The notes under the pieces were generated by a model. It was given only the letters and a program-made list of their open reading frames with translations, did not search any database and was not told the origin of the DNA. From the NCBI GenBank assembly GCA_003343885.1, contig QAKH01000020.1, forward strand, positions 1 through 13,218: a stretch of DNA of 13,218 nucleotides, given 5' to 3'. The position numbers and the translations under genes are program-made. Shown one piece after another: positions 1 through 6,741 of the stretch. The DNA is from Clostridiales bacterium (GTDB lineage Bacteria > Bacillota > Clostridia > Oscillospirales > CAG-382). Numbering within the stretch: position 1 is the stretch's first letter; each line of letters opens with the position of its first letter.

Positions 1-71
1 ATTTTTATTCTTTCTTCATAATTTAGATGTTTACCTTTTTCTCTTTTTGAGGTATAATTTAAACGATCCAT
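1..71 (-). CDS. IS30-family transposase, N-terminal fragment (cut by window edge)
   Basis: This reading frame starts with ATG at 71-69 and runs off the left edge after 23 full codons. The visible residues include KREKGKHLNYEERIKI, which matches the start of the helix-turn-helix (HTH_38) domain that opens IS30-family transposases, usually seen as KGKHLxxxERxxIE. That domain binds the terminal inverted repeats, and the DDE catalytic domain would lie outside the window. A GGGAGGA ribosome site sits just upstream (rc of about 79-85). An extended -10 (TGGTATAAT) lies 40 bases above the start. The gene points away from the phage cassette. The family call rests on only 23 residues but the pattern is distinctive. 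Confidence 0.75.
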   Translation of the reverse strand, partial: MDRLNYTSKREKGKHLNYEERIK

Positions 72-109
72 AATAGTTCCTCCCGGTGTGTTGGGTTTGG
101 TCGCTTAAC

Positions 110-118
110 ATTATACCA
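110..118 (-). promoter_or_regulatory. Extended -10 promoter of the IS30 transposase
   Basis: On the minus strand the sequence TGGTATAAT (rc of 110-118) is a consensus extended -10. No good -35 hexamer lies 17 bases above it, which is usual for TGn-type promoters. It sits about 40 bases upstream of the transposase ATG. The outer end of the IS should lie further right, possibly near the AAGTGCAATG stretch at about 185-196, but I could not fix the terminal repeat because the other end is outside the window. Confidence 0.5.
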
Positions 119-240
119 CAGGTTCTATTGTGGATCTTTCTTTTTGGTCATTTTATTTTACAACTTTCCAATTTTGATAAAAATAAAGTGCAATGTTACT
201 TTTAGGATTTAAAATAAATATTATGCAGATTTCTGCTTGT

Positions 241-273
241 AAAAAGCCTCTCAAAGGTTGGGTTTTGAGAGGC
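241..273 (-). terminator. Intrinsic terminator ending the capsid operon
   Basis: A perfect 10-bp stem (GCCTCTCAAA at 246-255 with TTTGAGAGGC at 264-273) has an 8-base loop. Read on the minus strand it is followed directly by TTTTT (rc of 241-245), a textbook rho-independent terminator. It lies about 80 bases past the stop codon of the last leftward phage-type gene, so it marks the end of that transcription unit before the IS30 element. Confidence 0.85.
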
Positions 274-351
274 GTATCTTATATAATTATATAATTTGAG
301 AGCTAAGACCGCGGAAAGAGAAAGTGCATGTTAATCTTTAACTCAGTGTGC
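274..351. other. Short non-coding spacer with a 14-bp AT palindrome
   Basis: Between the terminator and the last cassette gene lies a non-coding stretch containing a perfect palindrome, TATATAATTATATA (280-293). It is AT-only and could be a protein-binding site or an accident of composition. No gene is supported here. Confidence 0.3.
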
Positions 352-912
352 TTACAGGTCAAGAGATGCAGCTTTTTTCTGAACAGCCGAGATGTATTCA
401 TCGTGATACTTTTCAACCTTTTCAGCAACTTCGTTCTCAGCCTGCTGCATAAACTTGCGCCCTTCTTCAGAGTCTTTGTCTATGCCGTTGTTTATCAGCC
501 ACTCCTCGGTAAGTGAAAGCTGCTTCATTGCGTCGGAAGTCTTTTGATAAAATTCTTCAAGATAGTTTTTGGCGGCAAGCTTGAGATCAGCCTGCTTACT
601 TGTGAGGGTAACCGGACCGTTGTGGCTTTTGCCTGAATCATTTGAAGAGCCGAGAAGCATGTCGGCATATCCGCTTCGATTTACATTTTCAGGAGATATT
701 CCCATCTTCTCAGCATTTGAAAGATTGTAATTGTAACTCACCTTGTCAATCCAGTCCTTTTGCTCGGAAATATCCAGCCCAAGCTCATTTCTCGACTGTA
801 TAACGTCAAGCGAACGTTCTATTTCGCTATCGTAAACATCTTTGTCGCCGCCGCGTATTTTTTCAATTCGCGCGTCTGCGGTTAAATCGGCATATCGCCA
901 TTTGTTAGCCAT
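352..912 (-). CDS. Unrecognised helical protein, last gene of the head/neck operon
   Basis: I do not recognise this 186-residue protein. It is highly charged and looks mostly helical, with a C-terminal stretch from about residue 115 to 183 rich in E, K and Q that could form a coiled coil. It has no signal peptide or membrane segment. The start is set at ATG 912-910 because an AAAGGAA ribosome site lies about 9 bases upstream. A longer in-frame start at 972 would overlap the preceding gene and lacks such a site. In P22 the slot after gp10 is the coiled-coil tail needle gp26, so a needle, plug or ejection role is possible by position only. It is followed by the operon terminator. Confidence 0.8.
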   Translation of the reverse strand: MANKWRYADLTADARIEKIRGGDKDVYDSEIERSLDVIQSRNELGLDISEQKDWIDKVSYNYNLSNAEKMGISPENVNRSGYADMLLGSSNDSGKSHNGPVTLTSKQADLKLAAKNYLEEFYQKTSDAMKQLSLTEEWLINNGIDKDSEEGRKFMQQAENEVAEKVEKYHDEYISAVQKKAASLDL

Positions 913-934
913 AAAATGTGTTCCTTTCAAATTA

Positions 935-2767
935 TTATCGTGATAGATTTCTTTTGAGAATTCTGTAATCAATGCGAATGTTAAAAATGCCTGTCCCGGA
1001 ATCTTTGCACTTCACTTCAAAAGCGAAACGCCTTAAAATGTGATGCGGCAGAGAAGCTGCAAAAACAGCGCAGCCGTCCTTGCCGGGAATAAGCTTCGTT
1101 TTTATAGTGCTGTACAGAATTCCGTCTGCGTAAGAATTCAGAGTGATTTCCGTTTCCTCGGGTATCCTGCACTCAAAGGAAATAGCGTCAACACATTTCT
1201 TTATGTGAGGGTACGACAGATCCATGTTTTTTGAATGAAACCCGTATTCATCGCCAGTATCAGAGTTTTTTTCACTATTCTTTGAAAGAGAGCAAAATGT
1301 GTTATAGCCGGCTCCAGATAAATATGTGCAATAAAGAAACGTTCCGGAAGTGAAAATTTTCTTTTCTTGGGCACTGTCAAGCTCAAACCATATTAACTTT
1401 TTGGCACTCTTTACATAGTCGGAGGAGGAAGTGTATCCACATGCTCCGAAATCCCATACGAATATCTTGTTCCCGGCAGAGAGAAGATATTTTCGCTCAT
1501 AAACACATCCGGAAGCTTTTTTTAATTCGGTAGCAGGCACGGAGAAGTACCCCCTATTGCGTGACAAATCCGTAATGTTTCGAGAGATAGGAACAATGTT
1601 TAATCGGTCGAAAATGTCAGTGCTGTCTACCAGATATATGCCGCCGTATGTGTTTGCAAACACCGTCCTGTTGTCAGCGAGCGCTATGCTTTCCGGTATG
1701 TCGCAGCCGATAGACTCATGAATAGTCGATACCGAGAAATATCCTCCGTAATCTTGCGTGTATACGTATGTCATCCTGCTTACTGTGTCGGCAGTAAAAA
1801 TCAAAAGATATCCGTATTGTTTGGAAAATGCGGTAATATCCTGTGAACCTGAACCAAGTGTTCCGCCACTGTTTTCGTAAAAACATAAAGGATTTGCAAG
1901 CTCACTGAAAAAATATTTTCCGGGGTATTCGGAATTTCCCGCAAGAATAACCCGAGTACCTTCAAGAGTTCCTCCGCCGAAGGAAACGCCGTTTTTACAG
2001 TCAGAAAGCACAGCGCTTAAATCAAGTTCGGCGTTAGTGGAATAGTAACATAACTTAACAGAGTTTTCCTCTTCCTGCTCAAGATCAATAAGGTCAAACT
2101 TGTCATCATAAACCGTGTATTCATCTTCCGTAAGAAGCCTGTCGCAAAAGTACACCTGAAATGACCGTGAACTGTCGAAATCTCTCGGAAACTTGTATCC
2201 AAAACTCCCGTTAACCAAAGTTTCTTCTTGGTATGTTACCGATATGTACGGAGCAAGAATGTTGGGCTTGAAGTCCTGCGAGTAATTGCCGACATCCGAA
2301 TTGCTGCTGCAGCTGTATCTGTAAAGGGGAGCAAAAGGGAATTCCTCTTTTACAAGGTGATTTCTGTCAACACTGAAAATGTGAGAATTGCAGTAAAAGT
2401 AAAGCTTTCCGACAAACTCTACCGGTATACTGTCATAGTCCGGAAAAGAGTCTGAAAGAAGTGTTAAATTACCGTCTGAAAGTCCGTATAAACACTTTCC
2501 GATATGAACAAAAAGACATTCGTCAAAATTGAAGTATGAGTGAATTTCTCCGACGGGAAAATTATCCACAGCGCTTAACGGAGAGAATGGCGGAACAGAT
2601 GTCAGAATTCCGTTTTCAAGCCACATGTTCTTTATGCTCTGCGCCCTCTCGTCTTCTATAAGCGCACTGTCGGTAGCATAGTCCACTCCGGTGTCAAGCG
2701 TGTGCATAAACGCCGTCTTAAGCTCTGAGGAAGCGTAGCTCGGGACAGCATGGTCAATGTAACCCAT
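935..2767 (-). CDS. P22 gp10-like packaged-DNA stabilisation / neck beta-propeller protein
   Basis: This 610-residue protein is rich in aromatic beta-strand segments and has no membrane or signal sequence. The central part (about residues 255-400) carries propeller-like repeats: a strand with RVILAGN followed by PGKYFFSE, then a segment on reading back a state (YGYLLIFTADTVSRM). This pattern is typical of the gp10-type head-closure proteins that cap the connector in short-tailed phages. The start ATG (2767-2765) has an AGAGGTGAG ribosome site located at the very end of the connector gene, only 6 bases away, so the two are translated together. P22 gp10 is shorter, at 472 residues. Position directly after a gp4-like gene is the strongest support. 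An alternative is another kind of tail-tube or hub protein. Confidence 0.7.
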   Translation of the reverse strand: MGYIDHAVPSYASSELKTAFMHTLDTGVDYATDSALIEDERAQSIKNMWLENGILTSVPPFSPLSAVDNFPVGEIHSYFNFDECLFVHIGKCLYGLSDGNLTLLSDSFPDYDSIPVEFVGKLYFYCNSHIFSVDRNHLVKEEFPFAPLYRYSCSSNSDVGNYSQDFKPNILAPYISVTYQEETLVNGSFGYKFPRDFDSSRSFQVYFCDRLLTEDEYTVYDDKFDLIDLEQEEENSVKLCYYSTNAELDLSAVLSDCKNGVSFGGGTLEGTRVILAGNSEYPGKYFFSELANPLCFYENSGGTLGSGSQDITAFSKQYGYLLIFTADTVSRMTYVYTQDYGGYFSVSTIHESIGCDIPESIALADNRTVFANTYGGIYLVDSTDIFDRLNIVPISRNITDLSRNRGYFSVPATELKKASGCVYERKYLLSAGNKIFVWDFGACGYTSSSDYVKSAKKLIWFELDSAQEKKIFTSGTFLYCTYLSGAGYNTFCSLSKNSEKNSDTGDEYGFHSKNMDLSYPHIKKCVDAISFECRIPEETEITLNSYADGILYSTIKTKLIPGKDGCAVFAASLPHHILRRFAFEVKCKDSGTGIFNIRIDYRILKRNLSR

Positions 2768-2773
2768 AAGTTC

Positions 2774-3409
2774 TCACCTCTTTATAATAGCGGAACGGAG
2801 ACGGCGTTTTCCGGAGTAAAAAGTGTTTCTGCCGTGCCTTGACGAAACGGCGTTGTAACCGTTAAGAGCAATATCACGGTATTTGTACATAAGGCGTGAA
2901 TACAGTTCCGAGTAATCAGGACTGCATAACTCAGCAGCCGTCAGATAAATAAGTGCGTCCGCAGTTATGTCAGGAAGCGCCACAGGCTCGTCGGCAGGCG
3001 TATCGCATGAAAAAAGCGGAGCCGAAGCCGAATACTCAAGAAATCCGTTTTCACCGTCGTCAAAGGCGGTGCATACCAAATATTCTCCGTTGACATAGTA
3101 GTTTTCACCGGATATAATGCGCCCGCTCTCCGACTCAAGAGATATTGCCGAGGAAAAGTCCTCCGGAAGAAGTGAACAAATCCGGTTTTCTGTAAGCTTA
3201 AAGGTCAGCGCCGCACGTTTTTCGGTAAGCGGCAGACTGAGAGATACTCTTCTGAGACATTGGTTGAGCGTTTGTATAAGCTTGTTTTCTGTATCAGCCG
3301 CCGTTCCCGAACCTAAAGGGATGCGTTCGCCGTTTTCGGAGTATTCGTCAAGCGCCTTGTATATGCTGTCTTTTAACATGGCAAAAGTGTATGTGCTGCG
3401 GTTTGGCAA
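2774..3409 (-). CDS. P22 gp4-like head-tail connector (adaptor) protein
   Basis: This 211-residue protein has the layout of adaptor proteins that bind below the portal ring. A helical N-terminus (about 1-60) leads to a LLPEDFSSAISLE segment, then short strands ending in FLEYSASAP, and a C-terminal helical bundle (about 140-185) with PDITADALIYLTAAELC. The pattern 'LP.DF ... Y...P ... lp....d.l...aA.' is shared by gp4-type connectors. The start is TTG at 3409-3407, chosen because GAAAGGAG lies 7 bases upstream. The first ATG is 10 codons in and has no ribosome site. A 14-bp hairpin sits just above the ribosome site. Family assignment is by motif layout and gene order. Confidence 0.7.
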   Translation of the reverse strand: MPNRSTYTFAMLKDSIYKALDEYSENGERIPLGSGTAADTENKLIQTLNQCLRRVSLSLPLTEKRAALTFKLTENRICSLLPEDFSSAISLESESGRIISGENYYVNGEYLVCTAFDDGENGFLEYSASAPLFSCDTPADEPVALPDITADALIYLTAAELCSPDYSELYSRLMYKYRDIALNGYNAVSSRHGRNTFYSGKRRLRSAIIKR

Positions 3410-3425
3410 GTGTATTCTCCTTTCT

Positions 3426-3461
3426 GTACCGGTACCATGAAACTTGACATGGCACCGGTAC
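3426..3461 (-). promoter_or_regulatory. 14-bp leader hairpin before the connector gene
   Basis: The arms GTACCGGTACCATG (3426-3439) and CATGGCACCGGTAC (3448-3461) enclose an 8-base loop. In the minus-strand transcript the single imperfect pair is a G-U wobble, so the stem is continuous. In a plus-strand transcript it would be an A-C mismatch. The operon runs on the minus strand and the stem ends a few bases above the ribosome site, with no U-run after it. It therefore looks like an RNA processing, stabilising or translation-control element rather than a terminator. It lies in the longest gap inside the operon (3410-3554). Confidence 0.55.
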
Positions 3462-3554
3462 TTTTATTTGTATAGGTGTGTTGTCACTGCTTAAGTTGAC
3501 TTATTGGACTAAGTAGATATTTTTAAGGCGGTATGAGAATGTTAGCCTGAAATA

Positions 3555-3812
3555 TCAGATAATGTTGCAAAACAGAAGTCTTGCTTTGGCATTTTCACCT
3601 GAAATAATAAACCGTCCGCAAAGAGTTATGCTGTCAGCGCTTTTGAGAATATATGCGCTGTCATCGGGAGTGCTTTCAGAAACTTTTATATAAATATCTC
3701 CCTCTTGTGCGAACATTGTCACTTGCAGACCTTCACAGTCAATAACTTCGGCTTTTCCGGAGGTCAGCGAAACACAAGCGGTTTTTACCGGTATTCTTTC
3801 ATATGGCAGCAT
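3555..3812 (-). CDS. Small beta-rich virion-type protein of unknown role
   Basis: This 85-residue protein lies 12 bases after the major capsid gene, with a strong AAGGAGG ribosome site before ATG 3812-3810. Its sequence alternates polar and non-polar residues in short strands (KAEVIDCEGLQVTM, GDIYIKVSES, RFIISGENAKARLLF) and suggests a small beta sandwich. There is no signal peptide or membrane segment. Small beta proteins directly after the coat gene often act as cement, head-fibre or head-closure parts, so a minor capsid role is inferred. I cannot assign a family. Confidence 0.7.
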   Translation of the reverse strand: MLPYERIPVKTACVSLTSGKAEVIDCEGLQVTMFAQEGDIYIKVSESTPDDSAYILKSADSITLCGRFIISGENAKARLLFCNII

Positions 3813-3824
3813 TGTTTTGCCTCC

Positions 3825-4745
3825 TTAAGCGGGATTTGAGAAGATAATCGGTCTTGCGTCACCGAAACCGAACGCGAAATCAACGTATCCGATGTAATCG
3901 GTTATCAGGGGATTGTCCTGCGGCGCGACAAGTACCGTCGGCTTGGTTACGTATACAAGCTTGAGAACCTCGGATAAGAGCATGGAATCGGTTACTGCCC
4001 ACTGCTTGCCGGTAAAGCCGGAGTTTCCTCCGCCGACAACCATGTATTTCATTCCGTAGACCGGGTTTGCGGCGTTTTCGGCAGCGTCTGCGTCCGGGTT
4101 CTTAACCGGGCAGAGCTTTGAATCGGGACCGCATATCTCTCTTGCCTTTGCTTCAAGCTCAGGGCTTACAAGAAGCAAATCAAAATTGCAGGCAAAAGGA
4201 AGTCCGTCAGGAGTTACAAAGCGGGCGGCACGGCTTTGCGCATCGGTAATTGCGGAAACAGAAAGATTGGATTTTATAAGGTTTGAATAAGTACCGTCAG
4301 CGGGATCCTTGCTTACAGGATGAGCGTCGCTTGCCCACGGCACTCCGTCGGCGCCGGGGGTTGTGAAAGCTCCGGCAAAAAGCCGGTAGAATTCGCCGAG
4401 TACGGTCATGTAAGCGCTGTCCGCAAGACGGGTTCCGACCTTTGAAGCTTCTCCCGAATAGTCAAGCTTTGCTTTCTTGTAGCTTACCGTAACACGAAGT
4501 GCGTGTTCCTTTGGCGTAATGGTGGTGATAAAGGTTCTCTTTGAATCTGCGCTTGCAACGGTAGTGCCGTCGTATACGGGAAGCTCGCCGTAGCCGCCGA
4601 CTCCCTCAAGACGGTAATCGACATCGTCGCGGCATATAACGTCTGCGACACGGTTGATAAGGTCAAGGCGCTTTGCGTATCTTAAATCAAATCTCTTTTT
4701 TACAAGCGGATACAGGTCGTTGTGCCAGGTATATATATCGTTCAT
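3825..4745 (-). CDS. HK97-fold major capsid protein
   Basis: This 306-residue protein would form the shell. Features shared with many phage coat proteins are the TPGADGVPWASDAHPV segment (about 129-144) followed by NLI...LSVSAITDAQ (155-170), the NFDLLLVSPELEAKA segment (187-201) typical of the central A-domain, and a C-terminal strand region with DNPLITDYIGYVDFAFGFGD (277-296). ATG 4745-4743 is preceded by AAAGGA. No separate prohead protease gene is visible and no N-terminal delta domain is obvious, which fits assembly on a separate scaffold protein, encoded two genes upstream. It is conserved in position between decoration-type and connector genes. Confidence in the coat role is high, while the exact family is not resolved. 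Confidence 0.85.
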   Translation of the reverse strand: MNDIYTWHNDLYPLVKKRFDLRYAKRLDLINRVADVICRDDVDYRLEGVGGYGELPVYDGTTVASADSKRTFITTITPKEHALRVTVSYKKAKLDYSGEASKVGTRLADSAYMTVLGEFYRLFAGAFTTPGADGVPWASDAHPVSKDPADGTYSNLIKSNLSVSAITDAQSRAARFVTPDGLPFACNFDLLLVSPELEAKAREICGPDSKLCPVKNPDADAAENAANPVYGMKYMVVGGGNSGFTGKQWAVTDSMLLSEVLKLVYVTKPTVLVAPQDNPLITDYIGYVDFAFGFGDARPIIFSNPA

Positions 4746-4797
4746 ATGATTTTCCTTTCTTTAATACGAAAAATTTAGGTTTTAATTCCGATTATGC

Positions 4798-5442
4798 TTA
4801 GCCGAGAAAATGAGTTTTGATTTTCACTCCGAGAGTGCCTCTGTCTGAGTCAGCACAAACGGCGATAAGCTTGACAGTGCTGCCGGCATTATAGAAAACA
4901 GCGCCGGTTTTTGAAGTGTCAAGGTACATTTCATCGCCAATGTCGGGGATAAGCAAATATACGTCGCCCTCAGATACCGTTCCGCCTTCGGCAACCGTTA
5001 TTGTAGCAGTAGAACCTGAAACAGAGCAGGAGGAAATGCGTCTCTTGGTGCCGACGTTGTCTGTGTTTGCGGAGCCTGCGCCTTTGGAAAGCAAAAGCGC
5101 ATATCCGGAAGTTAAACTTGTGGAAAGTCCGGATGAGTCGGTAACAATAGTGGTGGCTGTTCCGGATTTTGCAGTGTAAGAGGGCAGGGGAACTTCATAT
5201 ACGGCGTCAGGTGCAATGTTTATGCGTATCTTCGTTCCGTCTGAGCGGGAGTTCAGCTCATCATGTTCTCCGGTGTGCTCCTCCTGGGTTACGCCTATGA
5301 TAAAATCTCCGTCGCCCGCTTTTGTAACAAGGCTGTCAGCCATGCCGACAACTTCTCCGAATGAAACGGAAAAATCACTTGCTATGTCGTATTCCTTTAT
5401 CAGCGGCGCATTTGCGCCGGAAGCATTGAATAAGAATTTCAT
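4798..5442 (-). CDS. Beta-rich head decoration / capsid-fibre type protein
   Basis: This 214-residue protein is rich in G, S, T and V and lacks signal or membrane segments. The N-terminal part (about 15-90) has the 'functions as G..V......G..I.GVT' layout seen in decoration proteins of the gpD or DUF2190 type: FGEVVGMADSLVTKAGDGDF then IIGVTQEEH. A central S/T/G-rich stretch (about 90-160) follows, then a beta-rich end (VYLLIPDIGDEMYLD). It sits between scaffold and coat genes, the usual place for a stabilising outer-shell protein. ATG 5442-5440 is preceded by GAAAGGAC. A role on the outer capsid is inferred from composition and position. Confidence 0.6.
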   Translation of the reverse strand: MKFLFNASGANAPLIKEYDIASDFSVSFGEVVGMADSLVTKAGDGDFIIGVTQEEHTGEHDELNSRSDGTKIRINIAPDAVYEVPLPSYTAKSGTATTIVTDSSGLSTSLTSGYALLLSKGAGSANTDNVGTKRRISSCSVSGSTATITVAEGGTVSEGDVYLLIPDIGDEMYLDTSKTGAVFYNAGSTVKLIAVCADSDRGTLGVKIKTHFLG

Positions 5443-5490
5443 ATATTACGTCCTTTCGTTTGTCATGTTTGGTGGGTAAATGTTGATAAA

Positions 5491-5516
5491 TAAGGAATTT
5501 TTCTCAAATTCCCTTA
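5491..5516 (-). other. Hairpin overlapping the scaffold stop codon
   Basis: TAAGGAATTT (5491-5500) pairs with AAATTCCCTTA (5506-5516) across a 5-base loop, with one bulged base. It overlaps the end of the scaffold gene and on the minus strand is followed by TTTAT, a weak terminator-like context. It could lower read-through from scaffold to decoration and coat genes or protect the mRNA 3' end. It is AT-rich and may be weak. Confidence 0.3.
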
Positions 5517-6715
5517 GAAAGCGGATTTTGCGGAATAGACTGCAGCAGATTTGCGTATTCTCTGTACGACATACCGCTTTGCTTTGCTATATCCATTTGC
5601 CTTTTGGTAAGCATTTTCGAGTAGTCGGCAAGAGGCGCACCTCCGGAAAATCCGCTGTATCCCCGTGATGTACCGTCAAATTCGTAACTGTTTTTATCGG
5701 AAGCCGGGATATCTTTACGGGAAAGTACAGGCTCGGATCCCTGAACAGTATTTGACGGAAATCCGGTATTGTTATCAGAGTACTGAGCTTTGAAACAGAG
5801 AAAATCCTTGTAGATTTCGGAAATGTCAGCGCTTTTGCCCTTTGCGAAAAGCTCGAATTCCTTTGAGGTTACGTCGTGTGCTACGTCATTTTCAGGAAAA
5901 CACTCTTTAAGCTCGTAAAGCACACCGAAAATTTCAGGAGAAAAAGTGCGTGCCCCGGCGTGCTCACCTACGCTTTCCGGAACAATCCCGGAGGATGCCG
6001 GAACTTTTGTACCCTTTATATCCTCGTTTTCAAGAGGTGTATTGGCATTACCAAGTGTCGTAACACAATTTTCAAGTGTTGTAACGGCATTATCAAGTGC
6101 CGTACCGGAAATTTCATTTGTTTTACCGTTTTTTTCAAATATCATACCGTTGGTTTCGATTATTGAATCAGCATTTTCGGTGTACTTTTTATTTTCCGGC
6201 ACGTGTTTCAGCTCATTTCCATGTGGATTTTGCTCCGACTCATCATCATCCGGAACTTGTCCGGCATTTTTCTCCGAATCATCGTCTGTGATAAAATTAT
6301 GACCGTCCGGATTTACCGAAACCATAGCGCTTGGAGCGGCAGAAATATGGTTTTGCGCAAGGTTTTGGCGGAGCAGACGTGTAAGCTCCTCCGCCATGAG
6401 CGAGTATGAGCCGGATTTTATAAATCCGCTGTCACTCATGACGTCAAGTGTTTTCTTTAAAGCCGAAATAGCAGCGTTGTTTTTGCGCTCACGCTTCAGC
6501 CTTTCAGATATGAGCTTCTCAAGCTCTTCTTGGGTGAATTTCTTTTCACCGTCACGAAAAGAAGCGACGTTTTCACTTGCAGCCGATTTAATAACTGGTA
6601 CTTGCGTGATTTCAGCCGAAAATCCATTCTCATCACAAGCTTTTGCTATGTCGTCCGGAAAATTCGCGGCGTCAGATAAATTGTTTGTACCGGCTGCGTT
6701 ATTTTTGGTTAGCAT
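5504..6715 (-). CDS. Phage scaffolding protein (GP20/DUF4355-like)
   Basis: This 403-residue protein would organise coat subunits during prohead assembly and then leave. The segment FTQEELEKLISERLKRERK (about 60-78) is the hallmark of Firmicutes phage scaffold proteins. The C-terminal LTKRQMDIAKQSGMSYREYA is a second typical block, followed by a short tail. The centre (about 110-260) is low-complexity, acidic and D/E/N-rich, and includes tandem seven-residue repeats at 203-230. That insert makes it longer than the roughly 200 residues common for such scaffolds. ATG 6715-6713 has AAAAGGAGAC upstream. It lies between portal and coat, as gp8 does in P22. Confidence 0.8.
   Translation of the reverse strand: MLTKNNAAGTNNLSDAANFPDDIAKACDENGFSAEITQVPVIKSAASENVASFRDGEKKFTQEELEKLISERLKRERKNNAAISALKKTLDVMSDSGFIKSGSYSLMAEELTRLLRQNLAQNHISAAPSAMVSVNPDGHNFITDDDSEKNAGQVPDDDESEQNPHGNELKHVPENKKYTENADSIIETNGMIFEKNGKTNEISGTALDNAVTTLENCVTTLGNANTPLENEDIKGTKVPASSGIVPESVGEHAGARTFSPEIFGVLYELKECFPENDVAHDVTSKEFELFAKGKSADISEIYKDFLCFKAQYSDNNTGFPSNTVQGSEPVLSRKDIPASDKNSYEFDGTSRGYSGFSGGAPLADYSKMLTKRQMDIAKQSGMSYREYANLLQSIPQNPLSKGI
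6026..6109 (-). repeat. Four 21-bp tandem repeats inside the scaffold gene
   Basis: Four in-frame 21-bp units (6026-6046, 6047-6067, 6068-6088, 6089-6109) encode SGTALDN, AVTTLEN, CVTTLGN and ANTPLEN, with Leu or a similar residue at position 5 and Asn at position 7. Three decayed units follow to 6172 (SIIET-, GMIFEK-like and KTNEI-like heptads). The 7-residue period suggests growth by slippage and a possible short coiled-coil or spacer function. Confidence 0.75.
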
Positions 6716-6741
6716 TATTGACCGTCTCCTTTTCGTATGTC

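Noticed and set aside
241..300. CRISPR or attachment-site repeats near the cassette end
   Set aside because: Only a terminator hairpin and one AT palindrome are present. There are no spaced direct repeats and no matching sequence at the other end of the cassette.
913..972. Longer start for the last cassette gene
   Set aside because: It would overlap the gp10-like gene and lacks a ribosome site, whereas ATG 912 has AAAGGAA at good spacing.
3426..3465. Hairpin followed by TTTTA on the plus strand, read as a rightward terminator
   Set aside because: No rightward gene ends here, and the stem has an A-C mismatch in plus-strand RNA but full pairing in minus-strand RNA.
5946..6302. Long plus-strand ORF opposite the scaffold gene (118 codons)
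   Set aside because: It has no ribosome site and a skewed Ser/Phe/Val composition. It is a by-product of the low-complexity scaffold centre on the other strand.
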